Assembly (NCBI RefSeq): GCF_041438865.1
Contig: NZ_CP109450.1
Coordinates: 7,805,501 to 7,869,500, forward strand
Direction of reading: 5' to 3'
Length of the DNA: 64,000 bases
Origin: Streptomyces sp. NBC_01471
GTDB lineage: Bacteria > Actinomycetota > Actinomycetes > Streptomycetales > Streptomycetaceae
The position numbers and the translations under genes are program-made. Positions 18,165 to 27,126 of this stretch are shown piece by piece; positions within the stretch are counted from its first letter, which is position 1, and each line of letters begins with the position of its first letter. The notes under the pieces were generated by a model that did not search any database, had not been told where the DNA came from, and worked only from the letters and a program-made list of their open reading frames with translations.

Positions 18165-20326
18165 CCGGCCTCGACGCCTTCCGCGACCCGGCGTCCATCG
18201 CCGTGGTCGGTGCCAGCGGGACGCCGACGAAGTGGGGCTACTGGCTCGCCAGGGGAGCCCTGACCGGAAGCGCGCGGCGCACCGTGCACCTGGTGAACGC
18301 CCGGGGAGGCACCGTCCTCGGACAAGAAACGGCACCCTCGCTGCGCGAACTGCCCGACGCACCCGAACTCGTCGCCTTCGCCGTGCCGGGCCGCGCGCTC
18401 GGCGCCGCCGTGGACGAGGCACTGGCACGGGGCGCACGCGGGCTGCTGGCCATCACCGCCGGGGTCGATGACGAGCCCGGCCTCGCCGCCCGGGTCCGTA
18501 GGGCCGGCGCCCGGCTGATCGGGCCCAACTGCCTCGGCATCTACGACGCGTCGGCCCAACTCGACCTGGTCTGGGGCCGGTTCGAACCCGGATCGCTGGC
18601 GATCGTCTCGCAGAGCGGCCAGCTCGGGCTGGAGCTCGCGGGCCTCGCCGCCGACGCGGGCCTCGGAATCTCCCGGTTCGTCTCCGTGGGCAGCCAGGCG
18701 GACGTCACGGCACACGAAGTCCTCACCGACCTCGCCGACCACGACGCCACCCGGGTCGTCGCCCTCTATCTGGAGAGCTTCGGCGACGGACACGCGCTGA
18801 TCGCGGCCCTCACCGCACTGCGCCGGGCCGGAAAACCCGTACTGCTGCTGACCGTCGGCGCCAGCGACGCCGGCCGGCAGGCCGCCCGGTCGCACACCGG
18901 GGCGATGACGACCGCGACGGACATCGTGGACGCCGCGTGCGAGACAGCCGGTGCGGTACGGGCCGAGACACCCGCGCGCCTGATAGCCGCCGCACAACTC
19001 CTCGTCCGCGCTCCGCGCCCCACCGGGCGGCGTGTCGTCGTCGTGACGGACAGCGGCGGGCAGGGCGCACTCGCCGTCGACCTCGTCTCACGCGCCGGGC
19101 TGCTGGTGGAGCCACTGCCGCACACGACCAGGACGGCCATCGCCACCGGCCTCCCACCGCAGGCCGCCACCGCCAACCCGGTCGACCTGGCCGGCGGCGG
19201 CGAACAGGACCTGGGCACGTACGGCCGGGTCGTGGACCTGGTGGCCGCGTCGGGCGGCGCCGACGCCGTCCTGATGAGCGGATACTTCGGCAGCTACGGC
19301 CACGACATCCCGGCCCAGCAGGAACGGGAGACCGAAGTCGCCCTGGAACTGGCCCGGTCGGCCGTCCGGTACGGGCTGCCGGTGCTGGTGCACTCGATGG
19401 CCCGGTCCACCACGACCACCGAGGCGCTGCGTGCGGCGGGCGTGCCCACGTACACGGACATCGAGACGGCCGTCGGCGCACTGGGCACGGCGGCCCGCCT
19501 CGCCGAACGAGGTCCGGTGGAGGGGGTGGAACCGGCAGAGCCGGGGGCCACGGGTGGGGTACCTGCACCAACCCCTGCAGAAGCGCGTACACCCCGGAGC
19601 GCGGACCCGCGTCCGCCGGATCCGCCCGCCGGACCGCCCGCGGCACCGCCGGTCCCTTTCGGTTACCTGTCCGCGCGCGACCTTCTCGCGGGTGCGGGTA
19701 TCGCGTTCCCGCCCGCCCTGCCCGTCACCGATCTGAACGAACTCAGGTGTGCGGCAGCCCGGTTGACCGCCCCGTACGTCCTCAAGGCGGACTGGCTGGA
19801 GCACAAGAGCGAACACGGCGGCGTGGCGGTCGGCCTCGGTGACGCCACCGCGCTGGAGGCCGCGTACATGGCGATGTCCCTGCGCCTGGGCCCCGGCCGG
19901 TACGTCGTCGAGCAGCTGGACCGCCGCCCGCACGTCGTCGAAATGGTGGTCGCCACCCGCCGCGACCCGTCCTTCGGGCCCGTCGTCGTGGTGGGCGCGG
20001 GCGGTACCGAGACGGAACTATGGCGCGACAGCGTCCTGGCCCTCGCACCCTGCACCCACGAGAACGCGATGGGCCTGATCGCGCGGCTGCGCTGCGCACC
20101 GCTGCTGGCCGGCTGGCGCGGGCGCCCCCCGGTCGACACCGGGGCGCTCGCCGACACGGTCGTCCGGCTCTCCCGGCTGGCCACCGCGCGGCCCGACCTG
20201 CTGGAGATCGAACTCAACCCGGTCCGCGTCGCCACGGACGGCCTCCTGGCCGTCGACGCACTGATCAGCCTCACCGGTGTCACCCCCGCCGCCGTCACCT
20301 GCGCCGGTGACATCCCCACCCGGTGA
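18161..20326 (+). CDS. ADP-forming acyl-CoA synthetase (alpha-beta fusion)
   Basis: A 721-residue protein combining both halves of the NDP-forming acetate/acyl-CoA ligase family. Residues 1-130 are the CoA-binding domain (DPASIAVVGASG), followed by the ligase domain with AIVSQSGQLGLELAG and the phosphohistidine loop ARSHTGAM. A Pro/Ala-rich linker (about 465-505) joins an ATP-grasp half (YLSARDLLAGAGI, PYVLKADWLEHKSEHGGV, VVVGAGGTETELWRD). It converts a carboxylic acid, ATP and CoA to acyl-CoA and ADP. The GTG start overlaps the stop of the acyl-CoA dehydrogenase gene by four bases. The frame is open further upstream, but that region is the dehydrogenase gene. Confidence 0.9.
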   Translation: MTGLDAFRDPASIAVVGASGTPTKWGYWLARGALTGSARRTVHLVNARGGTVLGQETAPSLRELPDAPELVAFAVPGRALGAAVDEALARGARGLLAITAGVDDEPGLAARVRRAGARLIGPNCLGIYDASAQLDLVWGRFEPGSLAIVSQSGQLGLELAGLAADAGLGISRFVSVGSQADVTAHEVLTDLADHDATRVVALYLESFGDGHALIAALTALRRAGKPVLLLTVGASDAGRQAARSHTGAMTTATDIVDAACETAGAVRAETPARLIAAAQLLVRAPRPTGRRVVVVTDSGGQGALAVDLVSRAGLLVEPLPHTTRTAIATGLPPQAATANPVDLAGGGEQDLGTYGRVVDLVAASGGADAVLMSGYFGSYGHDIPAQQERETEVALELARSAVRYGLPVLVHSMARSTTTTEALRAAGVPTYTDIETAVGALGTAARLAERGPVEGVEPAEPGATGGVPAPTPAEARTPRSADPRPPDPPAGPPAAPPVPFGYLSARDLLAGAGIAFPPALPVTDLNELRCAAARLTAPYVLKADWLEHKSEHGGVAVGLGDATALEAAYMAMSLRLGPGRYVVEQLDRRPHVVEMVVATRRDPSFGPVVVVGAGGTETELWRDSVLALAPCTHENAMGLIARLRCAPLLAGWRGRPPVDTGALADTVVRLSRLATARPDLLEIELNPVRVATDGLLAVDALISLTGVTPAAVTCAGDIPTR

Positions 20327-20352
20327 CACCCCCACCCAAGGAGTACTGCCCC

Positions 20353-21165
20353 GTGAGCACTTCCCCCGAGAACACCCCCTCCACGAAGAACTCCCCCGCT
20401 GAACTCACCGGCCGGGTGGCCGTCGTCACCGGTGGCGGTTCCGGAATCGGCCGTGCCATCGCCCTGCGCTATGCCGCGGCAGGCGGAACGGTCGCGGTCC
20501 TCGGCCGGCGCCCCGAGGCGCTGGAGGAGACCGCGCGCCTCGCGGGGGAGTCGGGCGGCACGGTGGAGACCGCCTCGGTCGATGTCCGCGACGCCGACGC
20601 GCTGACGGCCGCGATCGACGCGGTCGCCGCCCGCCACGGGCGGCTGGACGCGCTGGTCAACAACGCCGCAGGGAACTTCGTCGTCCCCGCCGAGGACCTG
20701 TCCCCGAACGGCTGGCGCGCCGTGGTCGACATCGTCCTCAACGGCACGTTCTTCGCCACCCGGGCCGCCGCGCGGCACATGCTCGGCGCCGGGGACGGTG
20801 CCGTCGTCAATGTGATCGCCAGTTACGCCTGGCACGGCCACCCCGGCACCGTCCACAGCGCGGCGGCCAAGGGCGGAGTGCTTGCCATGACCCGCACTCT
20901 CGCGGCCGAGTGGGGCGCGCGCGGCGTGCGGGTCAACTGCATCGCTCCCGGCCCGACCGAGACCGAGGGCGCGGGCGCCGCACTGTGGTCCACACCGCAG
21001 GCCCGGGAACGGGTGCTGGACAGTGTCCCCGCCGGGCGCTTCACCACACCGGAGGAGGTCGCCGAGGCCGCCCTGTTCCTGATGGAGGAGCGCTCGCGCT
21101 ACATCACCGGCACGACCATGGTGATCGACGGCGGCCAGTGGCTGGGCCGCCGGGTCTACGGCTGA
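20353..21165 (+). CDS. SDR, 2,4-dienoyl-CoA reductase-like
   Basis: A 270-residue short-chain dehydrogenase. The cofactor motif is VTGGGSGIGRAIALRYA, followed by NNAAGNFVVPAEDLSPNGW and NGTFFATRAAARHML. The segment TVHSAAAKGGVLAMTRTLA keeps the Lys but lacks the classical active-site Tyr, as in peroxisomal-type 2,4-dienoyl-CoA reductases, which it also resembles in the NNAAGNF block. It would remove a conjugated double bond during breakdown of unsaturated acids. The start is the GTG at 20353, preceded by AAGGAG; a GTG 30 bases upstream overlapping the ligase gene is less likely. Confidence 0.8.
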   Translation: MSTSPENTPSTKNSPAELTGRVAVVTGGGSGIGRAIALRYAAAGGTVAVLGRRPEALEETARLAGESGGTVETASVDVRDADALTAAIDAVAARHGRLDALVNNAAGNFVVPAEDLSPNGWRAVVDIVLNGTFFATRAAARHMLGAGDGAVVNVIASYAWHGHPGTVHSAAAKGGVLAMTRTLAAEWGARGVRVNCIAPGPTETEGAGAALWSTPQARERVLDSVPAGRFTTPEEVAEAALFLMEERSRYITGTTMVIDGGQWLGRRVYG

Positions 21166-21215
21166 CGGCGCCTGCGGCGGTGTGCTGCCGACGGGGTTGG
21201 TTCTAGGCTGCGGGC

Positions 21216-22613
21216 ATGTATCCCCGACTCGCCTCCGACCTCTCCCGTCTTCCCCAACTGCTGACGGACAGCGCCGCGTTCGCCGTCCGTGAGCTGGGCA
21301 GCCTCCCTGCCCGCCCGGTCGCGTGGACGGGGCAGGCGCCCACGGCGGACCCACTGCCCCGGGAAGGCGTGGGTGCAGAAGCGGCGCTGGCCAGGTTCGC
21401 CGAGCGGTGGGCTCCGGGCTTCTCCGGCAGCGCGGGGCCGCGCTACCTCGGCTTCGTCACCGGCGGGACCACTCCGGCGGCCCTGGTGGGGGACTGGCTC
21501 ACCGGTACGTACGACCAGAACGCCATGACCGGAGGCGACTCGTCGGCCACGGCCCTGGAACGGGAAACCATTGACTGGCTGCGTGAGTTGTTCGGGATCG
21601 GCGAGGCCCACGACGGGGTGTTCGTCACCGGTGCCACGGCCTCCAACACGGTGGGTCTGGCAACGGCCCGGGAGTGGGCGGGTGAACGGCTCGGCGTCCG
21701 TGTCTCGCGGGACGGGGTCGGCGCTCTCGGCCCACTGCCGGTCCTGTCCGGGGCGCCGCACTCCAGTATCGCCAAGGCGCTGTCCGTCCTCGGCCTGGGC
21801 CGTTCGGCGCTGGTGCCCGTGCCGTTGCTTCCCGGCGGCCGGGAGGCGGTCGATCCCCGCCGCCTGGAGGAGGAGCTCCGGGCGCGGGCAGGCCGTCCGT
21901 CGGTCGTCGTGGCGAACGCCGGAACGGTGAACACCGTCGACTTCGACGACCTCGGAGCCATCGCCGCGCTCAGGCAGCGCTACGACTTCTGGCTGCACGT
22001 CGACGCCGCATTCGGCGGCTTCGCGGCCCTCTCACCGCGCCACGCGGACCTGGTGAGACATCTGGACGCGGCCGACTCGGTCTGCCTCGACCTGCACAAG
22101 TGGCTCAACGTGCCCTACGACGCGGCGCTCGCCTTCACCCGGCACCGCGAGCTTCAGGTCCGGGTCCATCAGAACACCGCCTCCTATCTGAGCGCGCCCG
22201 CCGGCGAGCCGGACTTCCTGCACCTGGCGCCCGAGAACTCCCGCCGACTGCGCGCCGTGGCAGCCTGGTTCACCCTCACCGCCTACGGCCGCGACGGCTA
22301 CCGTGAGATCGTCGAACGGTGCACCGCTCTCGCCGGCCGGCTGGCCGCCGGTCTCGGCTCCGCCGCTGAACTGCGGTTGGCCGCGCCGACCCGGCTGAAC
22401 GTCGTCTGCTTCACACTCGCTCACCGGCCCACACCCGAGCGCGTCCAGGCCCTTGCCCGGGCCATTGCCGAGACGGGGGAGACGTTCGTTACCCCCACGG
22501 TGCTTTTCGGGCAGCCGGTGCTGCGCGCCGCACTGAGCAATTGGAGTACGACCGAGGCCGACGTCGACCGGGTGGTGCGCGTCGTCTCGGAGGTCAGCCG
22601 GGGTTTTGCGTGA
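21216..22613 (+). CDS. PLP-dependent decarboxylase/aminotransferase (group II)
   Basis: A 465-residue PLP enzyme of the aromatic amino acid/glutamate decarboxylase fold. HVDAAFGGFAAL holds the Asp that pairs with the PLP nitrogen, and DSVCLDLHKWLNVPYD contains the Lys that binds PLP (xxHKW). VTGATASNTVGLATAREWAG is the phosphate-binding loop. The substrate is not readable. A TAGGCT -10-like hexamer lies only about 7 bases before the ATG and there is no ribosome-binding site, so the transcript may be leaderless. The 3' end overlaps the convergent AraC gene by 20 bases. Confidence 0.85.
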   Translation: MYPRLASDLSRLPQLLTDSAAFAVRELGSLPARPVAWTGQAPTADPLPREGVGAEAALARFAERWAPGFSGSAGPRYLGFVTGGTTPAALVGDWLTGTYDQNAMTGGDSSATALERETIDWLRELFGIGEAHDGVFVTGATASNTVGLATAREWAGERLGVRVSRDGVGALGPLPVLSGAPHSSIAKALSVLGLGRSALVPVPLLPGGREAVDPRRLEEELRARAGRPSVVVANAGTVNTVDFDDLGAIAALRQRYDFWLHVDAAFGGFAALSPRHADLVRHLDAADSVCLDLHKWLNVPYDAALAFTRHRELQVRVHQNTASYLSAPAGEPDFLHLAPENSRRLRAVAAWFTLTAYGRDGYREIVERCTALAGRLAAGLGSAAELRLAAPTRLNVVCFTLAHRPTPERVQALARAIAETGETFVTPTVLFGQPVLRAALSNWSTTEADVDRVVRVVSEVSRGFA

Positions 22614-23406
22614 GGGGCTGATCGGCGTCCTGCACGGCCGGCGGGTGGGGATGCTTCTGGTGGACCGGGCCGTGGTGTGCTCCGGGAGTGTGCCCGAAGG
22701 TCCGGTGGAAGACATCGATGAACGCACTGGCCGACGACCAACCGCACTGGTGGGCCGTTGTGGTGACCGGGGTGTTGTTGGCGAGGAGCACCAGGGCGTG
22801 GTGGAGGCGCAGTTGGGTGCGCCACTGGGGGAAAGTCATGTTGAGGTCGGTGCGGAACAGCCGGGACAGTGTGCGGTTGCTGGCGCCGATGTGCTGACCG
22901 AGCTGGGTGAGCGTGCGGTTGTCGCCGGGGTCGGCCTTCAACAGGTCGCACAGATCCTTGAGTTGAGGGGATGTGGGTGTCGGCAGATGAAGCGGCTGAT
23001 GGGGCGACACACGTAGCTGATCCAGCAGCACGGCGCGCAGCCGGGCTCGCTGAGGACTGCCGTCGAGGGGAGTGTCGGTGTAGGCGAGGATGAGCTCGCG
23101 CAGGAGGGGCCCGACGGCGAGCACGGTCGGCTCGTCGAGCCCGATCGGATCGTCCCCGGTCGGCAGGCCGACCAGGTGCATCTCCAGGTCCCCGTGGGCC
23201 TGATGGGCGTGGACCGTTCCGGCGGGAATCCAGATGGCACGGGTGGCGGGCGCGACCCAGGTCCCGGCGCTGGCCGTGACACTGAGCACGCCCCGGCCCG
23301 CGTAGACGATCTGATGGTCGTCGTGCCGGTGCGCGTCGACTTCCGCCCCGGTCGCCAGTCTCTGGGTCCGGGTCGGCGCGATGGGCTCATGGCGGATTTC
23401 CGGCAT
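22594..23406 (-). CDS. AraC-family regulator with cupin sensor
   Basis: A 270-residue regulator. Residues about 15-100 form a cupin domain (VDAHRHDDHQIVYAGRGVLS). The C-terminal about 100 residues are the double helix-turn-helix of the AraC family (TLTQLGQHIGASNRTLSRLF, LHHALVLLANNTPVTTTAHQ). The last 20 bases overlap the end of the convergent PLP-enzyme gene. Its target is unknown; the neighbouring catabolic genes and the GNAT gene upstream are candidates. Confidence 0.85.
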   Translation of the reverse strand: MPEIRHEPIAPTRTQRLATGAEVDAHRHDDHQIVYAGRGVLSVTASAGTWVAPATRAIWIPAGTVHAHQAHGDLEMHLVGLPTGDDPIGLDEPTVLAVGPLLRELILAYTDTPLDGSPQRARLRAVLLDQLRVSPHQPLHLPTPTSPQLKDLCDLLKADPGDNRTLTQLGQHIGASNRTLSRLFRTDLNMTFPQWRTQLRLHHALVLLANNTPVTTTAHQCGWSSASAFIDVFHRTFGHTPGAHHGPVHQKHPHPPAVQDADQPLTQNPG

Positions 23407-23483
23407 GATTCAGCAGTCTATGGGAGGCACGACAGGCACGCAGGGCGAACCGTGCGGTCGTACGAGCGCATTCCCAGGGCGCT

Positions 23484-23529
23484 GCTGACAGGAGCAGGCT
23501 GACAGGGACAAGCTGACAGAAGCTGACAG
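23484..23529. repeat. four direct repeats GCTGACAG upstream of GNAT gene
   Basis: GCTGACAG occurs at 23484, 23498, 23512 and 23522, giving spacings of 14, 14 and 10 bases in the 60 bases before the acetyltransferase start. This is either a regulatory array or a slippage-derived repeat. Confidence 0.75.
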
Positions 23530-23543
23530 GGAAAATAAGGTCC

Positions 23544-24050
23544 ATGACCATCCGAAGAGCCCAGGCCGACGACCTTCCGGTCCTCCAGGACATCGAAAGG
23601 GCCGCAGGGCGGTGCTTCCGCGGCATCGGTATGCCGGAGATCGCCGATGACGAACCGCTGCCCCTGGAAGAACTGGCCCGCTACCAGCGGGCCGGTCTGG
23701 CCTGGGTCGCGGTCGGCGAGGCGAACGTCCCGGTGGCGTACCTCATCGCCGACCGCGTCGACGGCAACTTCCACATCGAGCAGGTCTCGGTGCACCCGGA
23801 CAGCGCACGCTGTGGCATCGGACGCTCACTGCTGGACCATCTGGCGGATCGGGCGGCGGCTGACGGAGTCCCCGCCCTGACGCTCACCACTTTCGCTGAC
23901 GTTCCGTGGAACGCGCCGTATTACGCACGCTGCGGCTTCCAGCCCCTTGACGGGAGAAGGGCCGGCCCGCGCCTCAGGGAGATCCGCGCGCGGGAAGCGG
24001 CTGACGGCCTCGATCGATGGCCGCGCCTGTGCATGATCCGCGCCCTGTGA
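23544..24050 (+). CDS. GNAT N-acetyltransferase
   Basis: A 168-residue acetyl-CoA-dependent acetyltransferase. The fold is evident from the N-terminal MTIRRAQADDLPVL strand-helix, the central HIEQVSVHPDSARCGIGRSL, in which RCGIGR approximates the acetyl-CoA loop Q/RxxGxG/A, and LTTFADVPWNAPYYARCGF near the end. It is related to small streptomycete acetyltransferases that act on amines or antibiotics; the substrate cannot be given. Confidence 0.85.
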   Translation: MTIRRAQADDLPVLQDIERAAGRCFRGIGMPEIADDEPLPLEELARYQRAGLAWVAVGEANVPVAYLIADRVDGNFHIEQVSVHPDSARCGIGRSLLDHLADRAAADGVPALTLTTFADVPWNAPYYARCGFQPLDGRRAGPRLREIRAREAADGLDRWPRLCMIRAL

Positions 24051-24451
24051 CATCACAGGTGCCTTCAACTCCATGGGCACCGACCAGGTGTACCGGGCAC
24101 CGGCGCCGGCCAAGCGCGCGTCGTGGCCGAAGCGGAAAGCCGTCGCACGAGTCGGTCACGAGCCAGCAGGGCGCCGGTGATTCAGGAGAAGCCTGCCCGC
24201 GCTGCGTTGCGGCGAGGAACGGGACTGCCTCAACGGCGAAGTACGGCGGAGTCCTGAACGAAAGCCTGGGGACGACGTGCGGGCTTTGGGTCCCGCGGGC
24301 GTGGGGGCTGGGATGGGAAAGGGCGGGGGCTGGGACAGGTTCACCCGTGAACCTGTTCCGGCCCCCGCCAGGACCTGAGTCCTGCCGCTCCTGGAGGAGT
24401 CAGCCGTCCCACGGACTCAGGTGGTCGTGGGGGTTTGTCCAGCCTGTCTGG
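24051..24451. other. intergenic region between convergent genes
   Basis: No convincing coding frame is seen. The only clear structure is the long hairpin at 24322-24369, described separately. Confidence 0.6.
24322..24369. terminator. long hairpin terminator
   Basis: Two arms of 23 bases (24322-24344 and 24347-24369) pair with only two non-canonical positions around a 2-base centre. It is placed between the convergent GNAT gene and the transglycosylase-like gene and probably serves both strands. Confidence 0.75.
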
Positions 24452-25084
24452 TCAGTAGGCGGAGTTGACGTTGTCCATCGAGCCGTATTTGTCGGCGGCG
24501 TAGTTGGCTGCGGCGACGATGTTGGCGACGGGGTCGGTGAGGCTGTTCTTGGTGCCCTTGACGTGGTAGGTGTCGAAGGTGGGCTGGATGACCTGGAGGA
24601 GTCCCTTGGAGGGGATGCCGTTCTGGGCGTTGACGTCCCAGTTGTTCTGGGCGTGGGGGTTGCCGCTGGATTCGCGCATGATGTTGCGGTGCAGGCCGTC
24701 GTAGCTGCCGGGGATGTGCTTGGCCTTCATGATGGCCAGCGATTCCTTGATCCAGCCGTCGAGGTTGTTGCTGTACTTGGGGCTCTTGACGATCGCGGCG
24801 ACGGGGTCGGCGTGTGTGGCCTTCTTGGTCTTCGTCGCGGTGGTGTGCAGGCCGGCCTTCTTCGCCTTGGTGGCCTTGGCGTGGGCGGCCTTTTCGGCGT
24901 GGTGGGCCTGCTGGGTGATCTGGGCGGTGGTGACGGCGGCGGCGGAGACGGGTGTGGCGGTGGGCTCGGCGGCGTGGGCGGGGTGCGGGGCCAGGGACAG
25001 GGCGCAGGCGGCGGCGCCGGCGGCGGCGATGCCGGCCACGGAGGTCTTGCGGGGGCTGAGGGTGCGGCGGGTGGTGGCAGTCAT
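24452..25084 (-). CDS. secreted transglycosylase-like (SLT) protein
   Basis: A 210-residue exported protein. The signal runs from SPRKTSVAGIAAAGAAACAL to a cleavage site near AHAAEP. It is followed by a Lys/Ala/Thr-rich linker (about residues 60-95) and a lysozyme-like SLT domain: NIMRESSGNPHAQNNWD carries the catalytic Glu, and SKGLLQVIQPTFDTYHV is the conserved core. It would act on peptidoglycan at the cell surface. The start ATG is preceded by a GAGAGG site. I looked for a YdaO-type leader, which some streptomycete cell-wall hydrolase genes have, and did not find its conserved blocks. Confidence 0.8.
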   Translation of the reverse strand: MTATTRRTLSPRKTSVAGIAAAGAAACALSLAPHPAHAAEPTATPVSAAAVTTAQITQQAHHAEKAAHAKATKAKKAGLHTTATKTKKATHADPVAAIVKSPKYSNNLDGWIKESLAIMKAKHIPGSYDGLHRNIMRESSGNPHAQNNWDVNAQNGIPSKGLLQVIQPTFDTYHVKGTKNSLTDPVANIVAAANYAADKYGSMDNVNSAY

Positions 25085-25894
25085 GGGGGTACCTCTCCAG
25101 TGGGGGACGTCGTGGGGAGGCCGACTGGGGGGTCGGCGACACGGGTGGGGCGCTGGGGCCGTGGTGCGTGTCGTGGGGCCGGTGTCTGGATGGCGGGCGG
25201 TGTGTTCTGCCCGGTCCGGCGCTCGGCTCCCCGGTACGTCAATCACCTTGCGAGAGGGTCGGGGGCGATGGCAATTATGTGATCTACGACGATATTTAGT
25301 TACAAATCGGACAGGTGTAGGGTGGGGCCCGCAGGGAAGGGGCAAACCCTGCCGCGGACCTACTAGGTGTCGTCCTGTGTGACGTGGCCCCTATGCCCGG
25401 GCTCACAGATCACCGGCCCTGGGACCCCGGTTTCTCACTCCGTGTCACGGCCCGTACACAGCAAAAACTCGTCCCGCCCCAGCGAGCGCCAGCCCTGAAC
25501 TGCGCGGGAACGCTTCAATACGCTCGGGTAATTCTCTCCTCTGGCCCAGACCCAAGCCGATGAGGTGAAAGCAGCCGACTGCGTTGCCGGGCATCCGTAC
25601 ACCGAGGACGTCCATCGAGGCGGGTGTCAGTGTGCTCGCCTCGGACCGCCAGCAGGCGGGGCGCCGGCGTCAGCAGGAAAAGCCCGACCGAATCGTGGAG
25701 ATCACGGACGAGGTCCATCGCGGAGATCCAGCACCAGGCGGCGGCCCAGACCGGCACGGCTGCGGAGGGGGAGGCCGCGAGTGCGGCTGTGGAGTTGGCG
25801 GCGGCGGCCAAGGCGGGCTTGCGCATCCCGCTAGCCGCCCCATCCTCAGCAACAGGCACACTCTGACGCCCAGATCACCGACGGCTGTGAGCAC
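25085..25894. other. non-coding or decayed region
   Basis: Bases 25085-25345 are the probable promoter/leader of the transglycosylase-like gene and include an AT-rich stretch at 25270-25305. Around 25700-25840 the plus strand shows a short stretch of good codon bias (AEIQHQAAAQTGTAAEGE, AAAKAGLRIP) without a credible start, possibly a gene remnant. Nothing else is supported. Confidence 0.5.
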
Positions 25895-26164
25895 TCAGTT
25901 GTCGCCGACCACGATCCTCAGGGCGTCGACGTCATGGATGGCGTGGTCGCTCTCGCACCAGCAGGCCACATTCACCGCCGCATCGACTGCGAGTTGGTCC
26001 AGGTCGGTCCACACCACCTGAAGCAGGAAAGAACTCCAGCTGGTCGCCCCCTCAACGTGCTCGATGACATCCAGCCCAAGATCATGAACGGCGAACCCGT
26101 CACTGTCGGTCAGTACGAGACCAGGCAGCGGTCTCGGTGCTGCTCGCGCTCCCCGGTGCTGCAT
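25895..26164 (-). CDS. small hypothetical protein
   Basis: A frame of 89 residues with good codon bias and a protein-like composition, including LDQLAVDAAVNVACWCESDH and DVDALRIVVGDN at its end. An upstream in-frame ATG (MLRAFGVT) is an alternative start. I do not recognise a family. It lies just outside the biosynthetic cluster with no obvious partner and could be the remainder of a longer gene, because the frame stays open upstream. Confidence 0.4.
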   Translation of the reverse strand: MQHRGARAAPRPLPGLVLTDSDGFAVHDLGLDVIEHVEGATSWSSFLLQVVWTDLDQLAVDAAVNVACWCESDHAIHDVDALRIVVGDN

Positions 26165-26570
26165 GGTGACTCCGAAGGCACGCAGCATTCGCACGACCCG
26201 GACGGCGCACGGCGCTGCACAGGTAGCAGGGTCGGCCTCATACGCAGAAGACAGCCCCCTGCGTCCGAGACGGCTACGCGGTCCTGGCTGCTGCAACCGG
26301 GCTGCTGCCGGGGTCGCCGCTGCTGCGCGAGCAGGCCCGCTGCGCGCAGTCGAGGAACACGTCGACGAGAGCGCAGCCCGGCGATACACACTTTGCGACG
26401 AAGTCCGGTCGAGAGGAAGGGACTTCGCAGTGGTGGCCATGGCGGGTGCCGGTTTGAGAATGACCCGCCGCGGATACCGCGTACGACCTGCGGTGGCCGC
26501 GAGGAGTGACCGGCTCTCGTCGTGGTCGTTCACCGGTTCCAAGCTGCTGATTGGTTGAAAGGAGTCTGGC
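26165..26570. other. intergenic region upstream of the MbtH gene
   Basis: No credible gene is seen. The promoter of the MbtH gene must lie here. The last 15 bases hold its ribosome-binding site (AAAGGAG). Confidence 0.5.
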
Positions 26571-26795
26571 GTGAGCTGGAACGAAGAGGACGACGGCCGC
26601 ACGTACGAGGTGGTCTCGAACCACGAGGAGCAGTACAGCCTGTGGCCGGCGGAGCGGGAGCTCCCCGCGGGGTGGAACAAGGCGGGGAAGTCCGGCTCCA
26701 AGGCCGAGTGCATGGAGTACATCGCGGAGGTGTGGACGGACATGCGTCCCAAGAGTCTGCGTGACGCGATGGCGAAGGCCGACAACCAGAGCTAA
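26571..26795 (+). CDS. MbtH-family NRPS accessory protein (canonical)
   Basis: A 74-residue MbtH protein, a small chaperone-like partner that binds the adenylation domains of many NRPSs and is needed for their activity. The signature is complete: NHEEQYSLWP, PAGWNKAG, then YIAEVWTDMRPKSL with the three conserved Trp residues and the TDxRP end. The GTG start is fixed by AAAGGAG. It is alone on the plus strand at the left edge of the cluster and convergent to the building-block operon, so it is transcribed apart from both NRPS genes. Confidence 0.95.
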   Translation: MSWNEEDDGRTYEVVSNHEEQYSLWPAERELPAGWNKAGKSGSKAECMEYIAEVWTDMRPKSLRDAMAKADNQS

Positions 26796-26813
26796 GACCA
26801 GGTTCTTCCCCTC

Positions 26814-26844
26814 TGTGAGAGGGCGGCTGCGCTGCCCTCTCACA
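26814..26844. terminator. hairpin terminator after MbtH gene
   Basis: A perfect 11-bp stem (TGTGAGAGGGC and its complement) with a 9-base loop begins 18 bases after the MbtH stop. It also faces the end of the convergent ACP gene. Confidence 0.75.
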
Positions 26845-27126
26845 CGAGCAGGGCGCAGGAGAGAACCAGCAGTGATCAGGAGCCGCGATGGCTCCGCGCG
26901 GCAGTCCTCGGGCCCGGCGACGTCGGTACGCGCAGCCGCGGCCCGGCGGCCGACCCTCCCGGCGGCCGTACGCGCAGTGCGGGGGAACGGCCCTGTGACT
27001 GGCTGAGTCCTCGTTGATCACTGACGCGCCGCGCGCATCGTGCTGCGCGGACGGCCAGGACAGGTGACCAGCCGACGACGACCGTAACGAGCCGAACGGT
27101 GTCACGGCTGGGCCACCCGGCGGCAG
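26845..27126. other. intergenic region between MbtH hairpin and ACP gene
   Basis: About 280 bases follow the hairpin and show no coding frame with sensible codon use. Confidence 0.5.

Noticed and set aside
25085..25345. c-di-AMP (YdaO-type) riboswitch before the transglycosylase-like gene
   Set aside because: Such leaders occur at streptomycete cell-wall hydrolase genes, but the conserved riboswitch blocks are not present here.
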